From contig NZ_CP054139.1 in the NCBI RefSeq assembly GCF_013283875.1, positions 744,001-808,000 on the forward strand: DNA of 64,000 nucleotides, in the 5' to 3' direction. Below, one piece after another: positions 7,950 through 16,363 of this stretch (within the stretch, counting starts at the first letter, position 1; each line of letters starts with the position of its first letter). This DNA comes from Mucilaginibacter mali. Lineage in GTDB: Bacteria; Bacteroidota; Bacteroidia; Sphingobacteriales; Sphingobacteriaceae. The translations under genes were made by a program, and so were the position numbers. Under the pieces are notes generated by a model, which did no database searches, was not told where the DNA came from, and saw only the letters and a list, made by a program, of their open reading frames with translations.

Positions 7950-8318
7950 GCGGTAAAGGTAGCAAACGGATTGTCAGGCAGGGGTAATTGTTTGTTTGCT
8001 CCATCCGCTGAGTATTGGCCGGCTGCACCCTGCAAAGTCTGTATTTTTAATATCGTGCAGGGTTAACATAACTTAACATATTTTGGATTAACATTGGTGT
8101 TAACTTATTTATTATCAATAGTTTATGATAAAAATGGGTGAAAATAGTGTTAACCCTCCGTTTGGTAACATGTCCATTACAATAAAGGGGTGCTAAGCTG
8201 TGGGATAAAATCATACAATAGCTTGAAAAAATGCTATATGAAATGCGGGTAACAATGCGCCATATTTGGTTGAGTATATTATAAACCGATAGAAGTATTA
8301 TATTTTATTATCCAAAAA
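7950..8318. other. 369-base divergent intergenic region with TTAACAT repeats
   Basis: This gap separates the minus-strand FrnE-like gene from the plus-strand pectate lyase. It is AT-rich and contains no convincing small ORF. The notable content is a cluster of TTAACAT/GTTAAC words at 8063, 8073, 8088 and 8100, with one more near 8149, annotated separately. The last 40 bases before the lyase start (TATATTTTATTATCC region) are a plausible Bacteroidota -7 region, but no -33/-7 pair is clear enough to call. Confidence 0.5.
8063..8104. promoter_or_regulatory. cluster of TTAACAT words (possible operator)
   Basis: TTAACAT occurs exactly at 8063-8069, 8073-8079 and 8088-8094, followed by GTTAAC (itself a palindrome) at 8099-8104. 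A further GTTAAC lies about 45 bases on. Four copies of a 5-7-base word in 42 bases, about 215 bases before the pectate lyase start, suggest binding sites for a regulator of that gene. No regulator is encoded next door. Confidence 0.35.
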
Positions 8319-9971
8319 ATGAATAAGAGACTGATTGGCGTAGCCGTGCTGGCTGTTACACTAAGCACCGTAAATATTGCACGCGCGCAGTATCCAACCA
8401 TCCCGCCTGCCGTACAGGCCAAGGCCGATTCGGCGCTTAACGAAGCCAAGAAGCGTTCGGACGCGGCATGGGAAAAGGCGTTACCTATCATCCAGCGCGA
8501 TGAAAAGGCGGGCAAGCCTTATGTACCATGGGCTAATAAGCCGTCTGATCTGCCGTCAGCTTCGATACCTGCATTTCCGGGCGCCGAAGGTGGCGGTATG
8601 TATACCCCCGGCGGTCGCGGTGGCCGTGTGTTTGTGGTAACCAGCCTGGCCGATCATGGTCCCGGTACCCTGCGTGAAGCTTGCGAGCAGGGCGGTGCCC
8701 GTATTGTGGTGTTCAATGTGTCGGGCATTATCCATTTAACCGAGCCGCTGAGCATTCGCGCGCCTTATATCACTATCGAGGGGCAATCGGCCCCGGGCGA
8801 TGGTATTTGCATCGCCGGCGAATCTACCTGGATAGATACGCACGATGTGGTGATCCGTTATGTACGCTTCCGCCGTGGCGCTACCGATGTGGCCCGCAGA
8901 GACGATGCCCTGGGCGGCAACCCCATGGGTAATATCATTATCGATCACGTTTCGGCCAGTTGGGGTTTGGACGAGAATATGTCCATTTACCGCCACGTGT
9001 ACGATCGTGCCGGTGCCAAGCAGGAGAAAATGGCAACCGTTAACGTAACCATCCAAAACTCCATCTTCTCTGAAGCTTTGGATACTTATAACCATGCTTT
9101 CGGCAGCACCATTGGCGGCCATAACAGCACCTTTATGCGCAATCTTTGGGCCAACAACATCGCCCGTAACCCATCGGTGGGTATGGACGAGGATTTTGGC
9201 TTCTTTAATAATGTAGTGTTTAACTGGTGGAACCGCAGTGCCGATGGCGGCGACAACAAATCGCTGTATAACTTCATCAACAATTACTTTAAACCGGGCC
9301 CCATCACACCTGCCGGTAAGCCCATCAGCTACCGCATCTTAAAGCCTGAAGCAGGCCGCGACCCGGCTAATAAAACGCATTACGGCAAAGTGTACGTAAG
9401 CGGTAATGTTATTGAAGGCAACGACAAGGTAACCAAAAACAATTGGGACGGTGGTGTGCAAATAGGCGAAGGCCCAGATGCGGGTCGTTATACCGACAGC
9501 ATCCGTTCGGACAAACCGTTGCCGATAAAAAATAAGGTAACCATCATCCCAACCATGGATGCCTACAGCTACGTACTGGCCAACGCCGGTTGTACCCTGC
9601 CAAAGCGCGACCCTGTTGACGAACGCATTGTAGAAGATGTGCGTACGGGCAAAATTAAATACGCTACCAGCGGTATTGTTGAGCACATCGGTGCTAAATA
9701 TGTAAAAGAGCGCCTGCCAGATAGCTATAAGCAAGGCATCATCAGCGATATTAGCCAGGTTGGCGGCTACCCCGAGTATAAAGGTACGCCATATAAAGAC
9801 AGCGATAACGACGGGATGCCCGATGCTTATGAAACAGCCCACGGACTGAACCCTAAAGACGCGTCCGACTCGCCAAAATTGGCTAAGAATGGCGGCGGCT
9901 ACAGCAATATCGAAGTATACCTGAACAGCCTGGTGCCAACAAAGGTGGTTACTCCCGAGGTTAAAAAATAA
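8319..9971 (+). CDS. secreted pectate lyase family protein
   Basis: The 550-residue protein has a Sec signal peptide (cleavage near ARAQ, residue 24). The beta-helix domain starts at about residue 85 with PAFPGAEGGGMYTPGGRGG, followed by VTSLADHGPGTLREA, typical of PL1-related secreted pectate lyases of Bacteroidota, then many IIIDHVSASWG- and NVTIQNSIFSE-type turns of a parallel beta-helix. Near the C-terminus DSDNDGMPDAYETAHGLNP (about 495-513) is a thrombospondin-type-3-like calcium-binding repeat. It probably cleaves pectin or polygalacturonan outside the cell. A strong terminator follows at 10002-10034, so it is monocistronic. The ATG at 8319 gives the best signal peptide. Confidence 0.92.
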   Translation: MNKRLIGVAVLAVTLSTVNIARAQYPTIPPAVQAKADSALNEAKKRSDAAWEKALPIIQRDEKAGKPYVPWANKPSDLPSASIPAFPGAEGGGMYTPGGRGGRVFVVTSLADHGPGTLREACEQGGARIVVFNVSGIIHLTEPLSIRAPYITIEGQSAPGDGICIAGESTWIDTHDVVIRYVRFRRGATDVARRDDALGGNPMGNIIIDHVSASWGLDENMSIYRHVYDRAGAKQEKMATVNVTIQNSIFSEALDTYNHAFGSTIGGHNSTFMRNLWANNIARNPSVGMDEDFGFFNNVVFNWWNRSADGGDNKSLYNFINNYFKPGPITPAGKPISYRILKPEAGRDPANKTHYGKVYVSGNVIEGNDKVTKNNWDGGVQIGEGPDAGRYTDSIRSDKPLPIKNKVTIIPTMDAYSYVLANAGCTLPKRDPVDERIVEDVRTGKIKYATSGIVEHIGAKYVKERLPDSYKQGIISDISQVGGYPEYKGTPYKDSDNDGMPDAYETAHGLNPKDASDSPKLAKNGGGYSNIEVYLNSLVPTKVVTPEVKK

Positions 9972-10001
9972 TATCTTTTCTTCATCATTTGTAAATTGGT
10001 T

Positions 10002-10034
10002 AGCCCCGTGCTGGTTTAGCGCGGGGCTTTTTTG
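10002..10034 (+). terminator. rho-independent terminator of pectate lyase gene
   Basis: The arms AGCCCCG (10002-10008) and CGGGGCT (10022-10028), with inner GC pairs, are followed by a run of T. It lies 30 bases after the lyase stop codon. Confidence 0.85.
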
Positions 10035-10055
10035 TGCCGCCATATTTTATCCACT

Positions 10056-10179
10056 TGTCATTGCGAGGAGCCGAAAGGGCTGTGTGTTGGGGCGACGTGG
10101 CAATCTCGTAGTACGCAAATCAAACTACGAGATTACCACGTCGCCCCATTTCACAATTCCCGTCAGCTCCTCAATGACA
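10056..10179. repeat. intergenic palindromic repeat, family A (copy 2)
   Basis: The outer ends TGTCATTGCGAGGAGC and GCTCCTCAATGACA match family A at 2013-2105. The centre holds a 24-base hairpin arm at 10089-10112, mirrored at 10124-10147 with a single mismatch, so the two copies share ends but differ inside. It sits between the pectate lyase terminator and the 3' end of the convergent serine hydrolase gene. Confidence 0.88.
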
Positions 10180-10197
10180 TATTGGAGAGCAGGATCG

Positions 10198-11622
10198 CTA
10201 CTTCACCTTCTTCAACTCATACTTCTCTCCCTCATCATCCAGCATCGCCTTGATAACCTTCCCGCTGGCATCCTTCACAAAATCTATATCCGTTTCCATT
10301 ATTTTTAAAAAAAAGTGGTGATCATTCACCGCGTACAGGTTGGTTTTACTTAAATGAACTGTTGGCGATTCTACTTTTAATTTGCCGTTAACCACCGATA
10401 CAATGGCCTTTAGCTTACCGTCGTACTCGCCAACATATTGTTGCAACACATTTACCGGCAGCTTAATATTTTGGCGATAGGGGATATAGTTTTCCCAATA
10501 CCAGGGGATGGTTACACCGGTCAGTTTTTCCACCAGTTCCTTAAAAATACTTTCACTGCTGCTGCTGTTACACATGATGACCAACGCTATTTTTTTATCC
10601 GGGAAACCAATAACATAATGCCCCCAGCCGTCGAGATGCCCCTCCTTAAAAAAGGCTTTTCCATAAGGCGTATTAAATAAACCCCAGCCTAAACCGTAAG
10701 CCAGCTTTATAGATTCGTTGGGGTTGACCGCCTGTATTTCGGGGCCATCTAACTGGCGTTTTGATTTGATGCTGATCTGCGGCGAGAGCATTTCTGCCGC
10801 CGATTTTGCCGATAAGCCCTTGCCCTGCATCACCGCGGCCATAAAACGGGTATAATCGGTAACGGTGGTTTCCATTGATCCGGCCGCCGCCGCTTTGTCC
10901 GACCGCCTTTTGGGGATGGTGTCGTCGTTCCAGTCGTGCCCTACAGCGTAATCACTTTCAAAACGGGGTTGCCATAGGTAGTCTGTCCGGGTCATACCAA
11001 AAGGTTTAAACACTTTTTTGCGGGCCAAAATTTCTAAGGGTTTGCCGGCGATGGTCTCAACGGCAAGTTGCAGCAATTGTATACCCTCGCCCGAATAGCT
11101 GTATCTATCACCTGGGGTAAACAATATTTCCAGTTTTTTATGCGGGGTAAACTGGCGCCAGTTGGGGAGGCCGGTGGTATGGCTAAGGCACATACGGGCG
11201 GTGATCAGCTTCCAGCGGGCATCGTTGGCCAGGTCTTTATAATTATCATATTCGGGCAAGGGCTTGGGCAGGTATTGGTACAGCGGCCGGTCCAGGTCTA
11301 TCTTGCCCTCGTCAACCAAATGCATTACTACATAGCCAAACAGCGGCTTAGCCAGCGACGCCGCGTAAAAACAGGTATTGGCATTGTTCAGTTTTTTAAG
11401 GGCGATGTTACTGTAACCGTAGCCTTTTGCAAATACAGTAGTATTGTTGTTGACAATACCCAGTTGCAGGCCGGTAACCTCGGCGGTATCCATCAGCTTT
11501 TTTACGATGTTATTAATGGCGCTAACCGACATGGTTTTGCCATCGGGCCGTTTAATTTGCTGCGCGATGCTGTAGTTTGCAAAAGCCAGCAGCAGGAATA
11601 GTGGTAGAAATGATTTTTTCAC
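10198..11622 (-). CDS. secreted serine hydrolase, class C beta-lactamase-like
   Basis: The 474-residue protein has a signal peptide (about residues 1-20) and the beta-lactamase/D-alanyl-D-alanine carboxypeptidase fold. The catalytic SxxK is Ser89-Leu-Ala-Lys92, and a tyrosine motif YSYSGEG stands near residue 175 where class C enzymes have YxN. The HLDGWGHYVIG segment in the last third may supply the H/K-G-G element. A C-terminal domain of about 100 residues (YVGEYDGKLKAIV onward) is the lipocalin-like tail often found on such proteins. They act as peptidases or esterases and are rarely true antibiotic resistance enzymes. The AraC-type regulator 49 bases upstream on the same strand may control it. 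Confidence 0.9.
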   Translation of the reverse strand: MKKSFLPLFLLLAFANYSIAQQIKRPDGKTMSVSAINNIVKKLMDTAEVTGLQLGIVNNNTTVFAKGYGYSNIALKKLNNANTCFYAASLAKPLFGYVVMHLVDEGKIDLDRPLYQYLPKPLPEYDNYKDLANDARWKLITARMCLSHTTGLPNWRQFTPHKKLEILFTPGDRYSYSGEGIQLLQLAVETIAGKPLEILARKKVFKPFGMTRTDYLWQPRFESDYAVGHDWNDDTIPKRRSDKAAAAGSMETTVTDYTRFMAAVMQGKGLSAKSAAEMLSPQISIKSKRQLDGPEIQAVNPNESIKLAYGLGWGLFNTPYGKAFFKEGHLDGWGHYVIGFPDKKIALVIMCNSSSSESIFKELVEKLTGVTIPWYWENYIPYRQNIKLPVNVLQQYVGEYDGKLKAIVSVVNGKLKVESPTVHLSKTNLYAVNDHHFFLKIMETDIDFVKDASGKVIKAMLDDEGEKYELKKVK

Positions 11623-11671
11623 GTGCGATATTTTTTTATCAAATGTCGCCCGCTGATAGAGGCGGTTGAAA

Positions 11672-12844
11672 TTAAACAGTGCTCAAATCCGGATTTGAGT
11701 ACTGTTTTTGGGGATCACCGGCCGCCTGCGCCTTAAATTCGGATGGCGACAAACCCGTAAACTGCCTGAAGATGCGTTGAAAGGTAGCCTGCGAGTTAAA
11801 ACCGCATTCGGCGGCAATGCCGGCAATGGTGAGGTGTTTCAGTTCATCGGCACAAACCTTTTGCTTAAAGGCATCAACCCGGTATTGGTTTATAAACTCG
11901 TTAAAGCTTTTGCCCTGGTATTGGTTAAGTACGGCCGATATGGTTTTTTGCGCGATGCCGGTATGCTGCGCCAGCAGGTTAAGATTAAGCGAGGGATTGA
12001 GGTAAAGCCCATCTTGCTCCATCGCTTTTTTTAAAGTGGAAATGACTTTAGCCGATTCGGCATCGGGCAATGTCGCGGCAGTTTTTTTTATAACCGGTGA
12101 TTGCGCCTGCATCATTAAATACCCCTTTACCCCCAGCCAATAAATAAGAATAGACATGGGTACATAAATAGGGTACCAGTTCACCGCGTTAAGCAGTTTA
12201 TTGCCATAAGCCGGTATCACATACGGGATAAGATAAACCAGCCAGATGGATTGAAAAATAATAAAGGCTATTGTGAGTTGCCGAAGCCATTTTAGCTGTA
12301 GTGGCGTATCTGTTGCCGCCGCGGTTTTTCTAAAGGCTGCAACGTAACGGATAGTTAGCGTTAGGTAAATGCTTAGCGATAACCAGCGTGGTATATCTGA
12401 ATATACGTTATAATTATCAATAAAAAGCCCCACATCAAACGCATTGTTCCTTAACAAGCCCGACAGTACGCCGATAATAAAAAAGATAGCGGTTAAATAA
12501 GGAAACAGGTCTATAATTACGGTTGCGAAATGAAGCCTGTCCTTTTTTGCCAGCTTGAAATTTGGACTTAGCGACGCCTTTGTATAAAAGAACAACAAAG
12601 GGCCAAGTGGCATCACCACAACCATTGGCACAACGGCCATAATCAGCGGCATGACTTGCCCGGATGAAGCCCATTTTTGACCCGAGATAGAGAGATTAAG
12701 GCAAGCCAGGGCGATGAAGAAGATAAAGGCCGCCAGTAATTTGTTAGCCAGCTGTTTTTTTTTAGAAAAGAATAGCAGCGTGCTGATAATGAAGCCCTGT
12801 AAGGCACCCATCAGGATAATGATATTGAAAAATCCGGCCAGCAT
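11672..12844 (-). CDS. AraC-family transcriptional regulator with N-terminal membrane domain
   Basis: The 390-residue protein has about seven hydrophobic segments between residues 5 and 245, then a C-terminal AraC DNA-binding domain at about 275-375. The first helix-turn-helix is LAQHTGIAQKTISAVLNQYQ, and the second, ending IAAECGFNSQATFQRIFRQFTG, has the family's conserved GF-s-F-R pattern. This architecture is common in Bacteroidota and suggests that a membrane-borne signal controls DNA binding. It lies directly upstream of the class-C serine hydrolase on the same strand, the likeliest target. The ligand is unknown. Confidence 0.9.
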   Translation of the reverse strand: MLAGFFNIIILMGALQGFIISTLLFFSKKKQLANKLLAAFIFFIALACLNLSISGQKWASSGQVMPLIMAVVPMVVVMPLGPLLFFYTKASLSPNFKLAKKDRLHFATVIIDLFPYLTAIFFIIGVLSGLLRNNAFDVGLFIDNYNVYSDIPRWLSLSIYLTLTIRYVAAFRKTAAATDTPLQLKWLRQLTIAFIIFQSIWLVYLIPYVIPAYGNKLLNAVNWYPIYVPMSILIYWLGVKGYLMMQAQSPVIKKTAATLPDAESAKVISTLKKAMEQDGLYLNPSLNLNLLAQHTGIAQKTISAVLNQYQGKSFNEFINQYRVDAFKQKVCADELKHLTIAGIAAECGFNSQATFQRIFRQFTGLSPSEFKAQAAGDPQKQYSNPDLSTV

Positions 12845-12894
12845 ATCAAAGCGCTATCAACGGCTAATTTAGCAATATATTCAAATAACGGGGG

Positions 12895-13269
12895 TTATTT
12901 TATCAGCTGGCAATAGCGCAGGGTGTTCCCGTCGGCATCGGTAACATAAAACTCGCGGCGACCCCAGGTTTGGTCCACCGGACCGCGGTGTACCGGCGAA
13001 TTGGGTTTATCGTTATGCAACCCGCGACTTATAAACTTAGCGAACAGGGCATCCACATCATCAACCCAAACATAAACCACCGAACCGAAAAGGCGATCGG
13101 CTTCGTGAGTAGTGATCTGTAATTCCATTTCACCGGCATGACCAAGGTCTACCACGGGCGAATCCGGCGTATCGTCAGGCCAGGTCATTACAAAATCAAG
13201 TACTTCAGTATAGTGCCTGATAGCCCGGCGCATGTCCTTAACTTTAAAAAGCGGGATGAATTGTTGCAT
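12895..13269 (-). CDS. VOC-superfamily (glyoxalase/bleomycin-resistance-like) protein
   Basis: The 124-residue protein has the paired beta-alpha-beta-beta-beta units of the vicinal oxygen chelate fold. The first unit begins FIPLFKVKDMRRAIRHYTEVL, and the second holds VYVWVDDVDALFAKFISRG and ends FYVTDADGNTLRYCQ. The pattern is closest to bleomycin-resistance-type proteins, which bind rather than chemically change small molecules. Metal ligands are not obvious. It is a single gene 50 bases downstream of the AraC regulator's start region on the same strand, and no substrate is suggested by context. Confidence 0.88.
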   Translation of the reverse strand: MQQFIPLFKVKDMRRAIRHYTEVLDFVMTWPDDTPDSPVVDLGHAGEMELQITTHEADRLFGSVVYVWVDDVDALFAKFISRGLHNDKPNSPVHRGPVDQTWGRREFYVTDADGNTLRYCQLIK

Positions 13270-13322
13270 GATTAAAGGTACGTTGTGTGGGGCTATATTA
13301 AAAGGAGATTTACCGGATGTGT

Positions 13323-13724
13323 TTATTGATAATTCAAAAATGAGGTAATGTTAATACCCTCCCCGGCTATTTTTTGTTTGTTTTTCTTGATAAGCGTTTT
13401 TAGCTGTCTATATAAATCAGAATGCGCTTTCCAAAACAAAACATCAACCGAAATTATACTTTTTAATAAATCACCCGGATAAAAATCTCCCTCCGATAGT
13501 ATATCTTTTTCCAGATGGGTTAACGCTTGTACAATTAAATAGGGCAAGCCAATTTGCTGGCCAATAAGTAATCGCAATTGTTCGATATCTAAATTACCGA
13601 CAGGTATACGCACATATTCCAGGCAGCGTTTTACAAGCGGTGTCGGAGCGGTTTCCGGGTCGCCATAATCGCTGTTTTCAAGTACTGTTACCGATTTACT
13701 CCGCCAGTTTTGCTCAAGCTTCAT
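13323..13724 (-). CDS. CdiI-like contact-dependent-inhibition immunity protein (orphan)
   Basis: The 133-residue cytoplasmic protein resembles the 'contact-dependent growth inhibition system immunity protein' family. It has an N-terminal 'LEQNW' segment, the DIEQLRLLIGQQIGLPYLI core (about residues 48-66) and the ILSEGDFYPGDLLKSI motif (about 75-90), which I recognise from that family. Such proteins neutralise the toxin tip of a neighbour-killing system. No CdiA, Rhs or polymorphic-toxin gene is in this window, so it would be an orphan immunity gene. It overlaps the next gene upstream by four bases (ATGA), so the two are translated together. Confidence 0.7.
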   Translation of the reverse strand: MKLEQNWRSKSVTVLENSDYGDPETAPTPLVKRCLEYVRIPVGNLDIEQLRLLIGQQIGLPYLIVQALTHLEKDILSEGDFYPGDLLKSIISVDVLFWKAHSDLYRQLKTLIKKNKQKIAGEGINITSFLNYQ

Positions 13725-14422
13725 TTGGCAGGCTGATCTTTATACATATAAAATATTCCCTTGTCAAATGGCGTCCATATGCAGGCTTTTTGTCCGGCTG
13801 CTTTCAGGGCGTTGTTGGCCCAGGTGTTGCAGGTGTAAAAAAGGTTATAACGACGTTTAGCATCGTAAAAAGCATCGTTGTTGTTGTAGTTGGCCGTGGT
13901 TGGGATATTGATGGTATGTCCGGCCGGATCGGTTTTGAAGCTGCTTTGTATGTAACTGCATAGTCGCGCGTACTGGCTGTTGCTGATCCATATCCGGTGA
14001 CAATCGGGGCCTTCGGTTAAACTCTTGTAAAAGGTAGCATGTATAGCGGATGTACTTAGGCCGGTTGCTGCCTTAAAGGCTACGCTGAACTTGAGTTGCG
14101 CCCAGGTGGGTGTATTCAGATAAAAACCCTTATCGCCCCAGCCAAAAGCAATCAGCGTGGCAGTTGTATCCTTGCTGATAGTGTTGCTAAACTTTATCTC
14201 GTGGCTCCAGTTGGTTTGGCCATATTTTACCGGTACCACAATATCGGTGTGCACACCATTGGTAAGGATATAGATGGGAACATCGGCGGTAACATTATCC
14301 TCTTTGTTGGTGCTGATATGCGAGAGAATATAGGTTGAGCATAGATAAAGTATAATAAAAGCCAGTAAACTGCCGATAGTCCAGACAATGGTTTTCAGTA
14401 TTTTCTTTACAATCTTATTCAA
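13721..14422 (-). CDS. DUF2459/TIGR02117-family membrane-anchored protein
   Basis: The 233-residue protein has one N-terminal hydrophobic helix (about residues 10-33), then an extracytoplasmic domain containing NGVHTDIVVPV (about 54-64) and FGWGDKGFYLNTPTW (about 92-106), the signatures of the TIGR02117/DUF2459 family. The conserved Thr/His/Asp and Cys residues (for example FYTCNTWANNAL near residue 198) have been taken to suggest a hydrolase-like fold, but no activity is established to my knowledge. Its stop overlaps the start of the CdiI-like gene by four bases. That coupling of an uncharacterised envelope protein to an immunity-like protein is unusual. Confidence 0.82.
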   Translation of the reverse strand: MNKIVKKILKTIVWTIGSLLAFIILYLCSTYILSHISTNKEDNVTADVPIYILTNGVHTDIVVPVKYGQTNWSHEIKFSNTISKDTTATLIAFGWGDKGFYLNTPTWAQLKFSVAFKAATGLSTSAIHATFYKSLTEGPDCHRIWISNSQYARLCSYIQSSFKTDPAGHTINIPTTANYNNNDAFYDAKRRYNLFYTCNTWANNALKAAGQKACIWTPFDKGIFYMYKDQPAK

Positions 14423-14825
14423 AACGGCGATGAGGTTAATGGAACTCCAAAATAGCGTTTTATTTTATTAATGATGGGCCTGTTTGACAAGTAGTTGTTT
14501 AAACAGCCAGCTTAAAACCTCAAAAAATACCTGTATTAAATTTAAGTTTTGCTTAATAATGCTAAAGCAAAAAACTCCTCAATGTGAATTTTACGCGTAT
14601 TTTATGTTAAAATAAAAATTTTCTGGCCCGTATTTAGCCAAAACGCCAGTGTTAAATGTACACAATACGGTTATTTTGTTGGGAATTTATTACCTGGGAA
14701 GCCACAACACAAAAGAGCTTCAAAATAATATTAAACCTTTCTTGAAATTTTACTAAAAGTGAGGTATAGTATTGTAATGCTAATATTACATGTGATATAT
14801 TTATAGCAAGTCCTTACACATAAAG
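14423..14825. other. AT-rich gap before the 32-aa miniprotein
   Basis: This 403-base gap lies between the divergent DUF2459 gene and a small plus-strand ORF. I see no long ORF. ATTTTACTAAAAG at 14747-14759 recurs exactly at 14924-14936, on the other side of the miniprotein. A TTATTTTGTTGG segment near 14670 could hold a Bacteroidota promoter (-7 TAnnTTTG-like) for a transcript ending at the terminator at 14971. Confidence 0.45.
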
Positions 14826-14924
14826 ATGAAAACTATTGATAAACTAACCATTGAACAAAAATTACAAGGAATCATACTTGCGATAATTGGTTTCGTAGCC
14901 TTAATTGACTTCGTTATCTTGTAA
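14826..14924 (+). CDS. 32-residue single-pass membrane miniprotein
   Basis: The ATG at 14826 opens 32 codons: about 14 mostly polar residues (KTIDKLTIEQKLQ) followed by one strongly hydrophobic helix (IILAIIGFVALIDFVIL) and a TAA. The ORF is followed 22 bases later by a textbook rho-independent terminator on the same strand, which shows the plus strand is transcribed here and supports a real gene. No strong Shine-Dalgarno is visible, which is normal for Bacteroidota. The size and single helix fit small membrane regulators or type-I-toxin-like peptides, but no antisense RNA is evident. The function is unknown. Confidence 0.55.
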   Translation: MKTIDKLTIEQKLQGIILAIIGFVALIDFVIL

Positions 14925-14945
14925 TTTTACTAAAAGCCGAAACAC

Positions 14946-14971
14946 AGGCGCCTGATCCAGGCGCCTTTTTT
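14946..14971 (+). terminator. rho-independent terminator after the miniprotein
   Basis: Two copies of the self-complementary word AGGCGCCT (14946-14953 and 14959-14966) form an 8-bp stem with a 5-base loop, followed by six T. The T-run is only on the plus-strand side, so it ends the miniprotein transcript and not aroB. Confidence 0.88.
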
Positions 14972-15003
14972 GTTGCTTATTGATTTGTGGTAATCGTATC
15001 CGC

Positions 15004-16086
15004 TTAGGCAAGCGACGAATAGTATTGCAGGCTGCTGCAAAGTTCAGCTTCGGTACAAATATTATCAATAGCATGCCGGCCAATGCTGCTGATGAGCGAG
15101 CAGTTGATCTTTGAGCCATGGTTCTTTTTATCCTTTTGCATCAGGCTGTACAACTCGCCGTGGCACGATGCTTCAATGGTGTAACGGGGGTATAAGCCAG
15201 AGAAAACTTCTACAATCTCGTTCAACTCCTCAATACTTAAGCCGGTGCGCTTATGCGATAACCACGACTCGCAGATCATGCCTATCGCTATGGCTTCGCC
15301 GTGGGTAAGCGGGTTTTCATCATGCTCAAGCGAGTAGGTTTCAACCGCGTGGCCAATGGTATGCCCAAAGTTTAGCGCCTTGCGGATGCCTTTTTCCTTG
15401 GGGTCTTCAATAACCACATCGTTTTTAATATTTACCGATTGGTAAACCAACCCGGCCGATGGCGATTTGAGGTCGCTCATTTTAAGTTCGTTCCAGTACT
15501 CTGCATCGGCAATCAGGCCGTGCTTCAGCATTTCGGCCAGGCCCGATAGTATTTGGCGCGGTGGCAGGGTGCTGATAAAGCTATGCTCCATAAACACTGC
15601 TTTAGGCTGCGCGAAGGTGCCTATAATGTTTTTAATGCTATCCAGGTCAACCCCGGTCTTTCCACCAACCGACGCATCTACCTGCGAAAGCAGGGTAGTG
15701 GGCACGTGTACAAAATCGATACCACGTTTATAGGTTGATGCCGCGAAGCCGCCCATATCACTGATGACACCGCCGCCTAAATTAACCAGCAGGCTATTGC
15801 GGTCGGCGCCGAAATCGATCAGCATTTTCCAAATCCCCACACAAAAATCAATGGTTTTATTTTCCTCGCCCGATGATATCTCTATCAGGTCGTATTTGGC
15901 ATCTTCGCCCAGGTATTTTTGCAGCACAGGCAGGCAAAATTTGCCGGTATGCTCATCTGTTAAAACAAAAAACTTTGAGTAGTTGCCTCTTTCAATAAAG
16001 GCGGCCAGTTCGGCCAGGCTGTCGTTAAAATATATAGGGTAGCCGATGCTATTAATAGTATCCATCGAAATGTCTAAAGTATCCAT
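15004..16086 (-). CDS. aroB: 3-dehydroquinate synthase
   Basis: The 360-residue enzyme converts DAHP to 3-dehydroquinate in the shikimate pathway, using NAD and a divalent metal. The NAD-binding segment SLLVNLGGGVISDMGGFAASTYKRG lies at about residues 99-123, followed by HVPTTLLSQVDASVGGKTGVD. The metal-site region ALNFGHTIGHAVE with its histidines is near residue 245. The length is normal. Its start is 2 bases from the stop of the S4-domain gene upstream, so they form an operon. No other aro genes are in the window. Confidence 0.95.
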   Translation of the reverse strand: MDTLDISMDTINSIGYPIYFNDSLAELAAFIERGNYSKFFVLTDEHTGKFCLPVLQKYLGEDAKYDLIEISSGEENKTIDFCVGIWKMLIDFGADRNSLLVNLGGGVISDMGGFAASTYKRGIDFVHVPTTLLSQVDASVGGKTGVDLDSIKNIIGTFAQPKAVFMEHSFISTLPPRQILSGLAEMLKHGLIADAEYWNELKMSDLKSPSAGLVYQSVNIKNDVVIEDPKEKGIRKALNFGHTIGHAVETYSLEHDENPLTHGEAIAIGMICESWLSHKRTGLSIEELNEIVEVFSGLYPRYTIEASCHGELYSLMQKDKKNHGSKINCSLISSIGRHAIDNICTEAELCSSLQYYSSLA

Positions 16087-16088
16087 GC

Positions 16089-16295
16089 TTATATCACTAT
16101 GATCTTTTTGCCGTCAAACTCAATCACGTCGCGTTGCTTCACTTTCAGGCGTTTGCGGTAATCAACAGTGCCGTTGTATTTTACTAATCCTTCAGATACG
16201 ACTATCTGGGCCTCGCCACCGGTACTTACCAGGTTGGTTGCTTTTAATAATTGTATCAGCGGAATGTATTCGCCCTGTAATTGAAACTCTATCAT
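16089..16295 (-). CDS. S4-domain RNA-binding protein (YbcJ-like)
   Basis: The 68-residue protein is a single S4 domain. The typical L-x-x-L-L-K-A-x-x-L-V-x-x-G-G-E-A pattern (residues 14-30) leads into LVKYNGTVDYRKRLKVKQRDVIEF. It resembles YbcJ-type stand-alone S4 proteins that bind structured RNA, perhaps ribosomal. It is the first gene of a two-gene unit with aroB, only 2 bases apart, and is divergent from proline dehydrogenase. The specific RNA partner is not known. Confidence 0.88.
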   Translation of the reverse strand: MIEFQLQGEYIPLIQLLKATNLVSTGGEAQIVVSEGLVKYNGTVDYRKRLKVKQRDVIEFDGKKIIVI

Positions 16296-16363
16296 AGGTG
16301 CTGCAAAAATAAACTATTCGGCCAAATAATGTTTATGTTAAAAGCATTTTCTAATTTTGGCCC

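Noticed and set aside
8736..10043. Long minus-strand ORFs (128 and 234 codons) inside the pectate lyase
   Set aside because: They are shadows of the lyase codon pattern; the plus-strand protein has clear beta-helix features and a signal peptide.
10198..11622. Antibiotic-resistance beta-lactamase
   Set aside because: Beta-lactamase fold alone does not show resistance; a lipocalin-like tail and lack of a clear third motif fit a peptidase/esterase. The same applies to 52264-53505.
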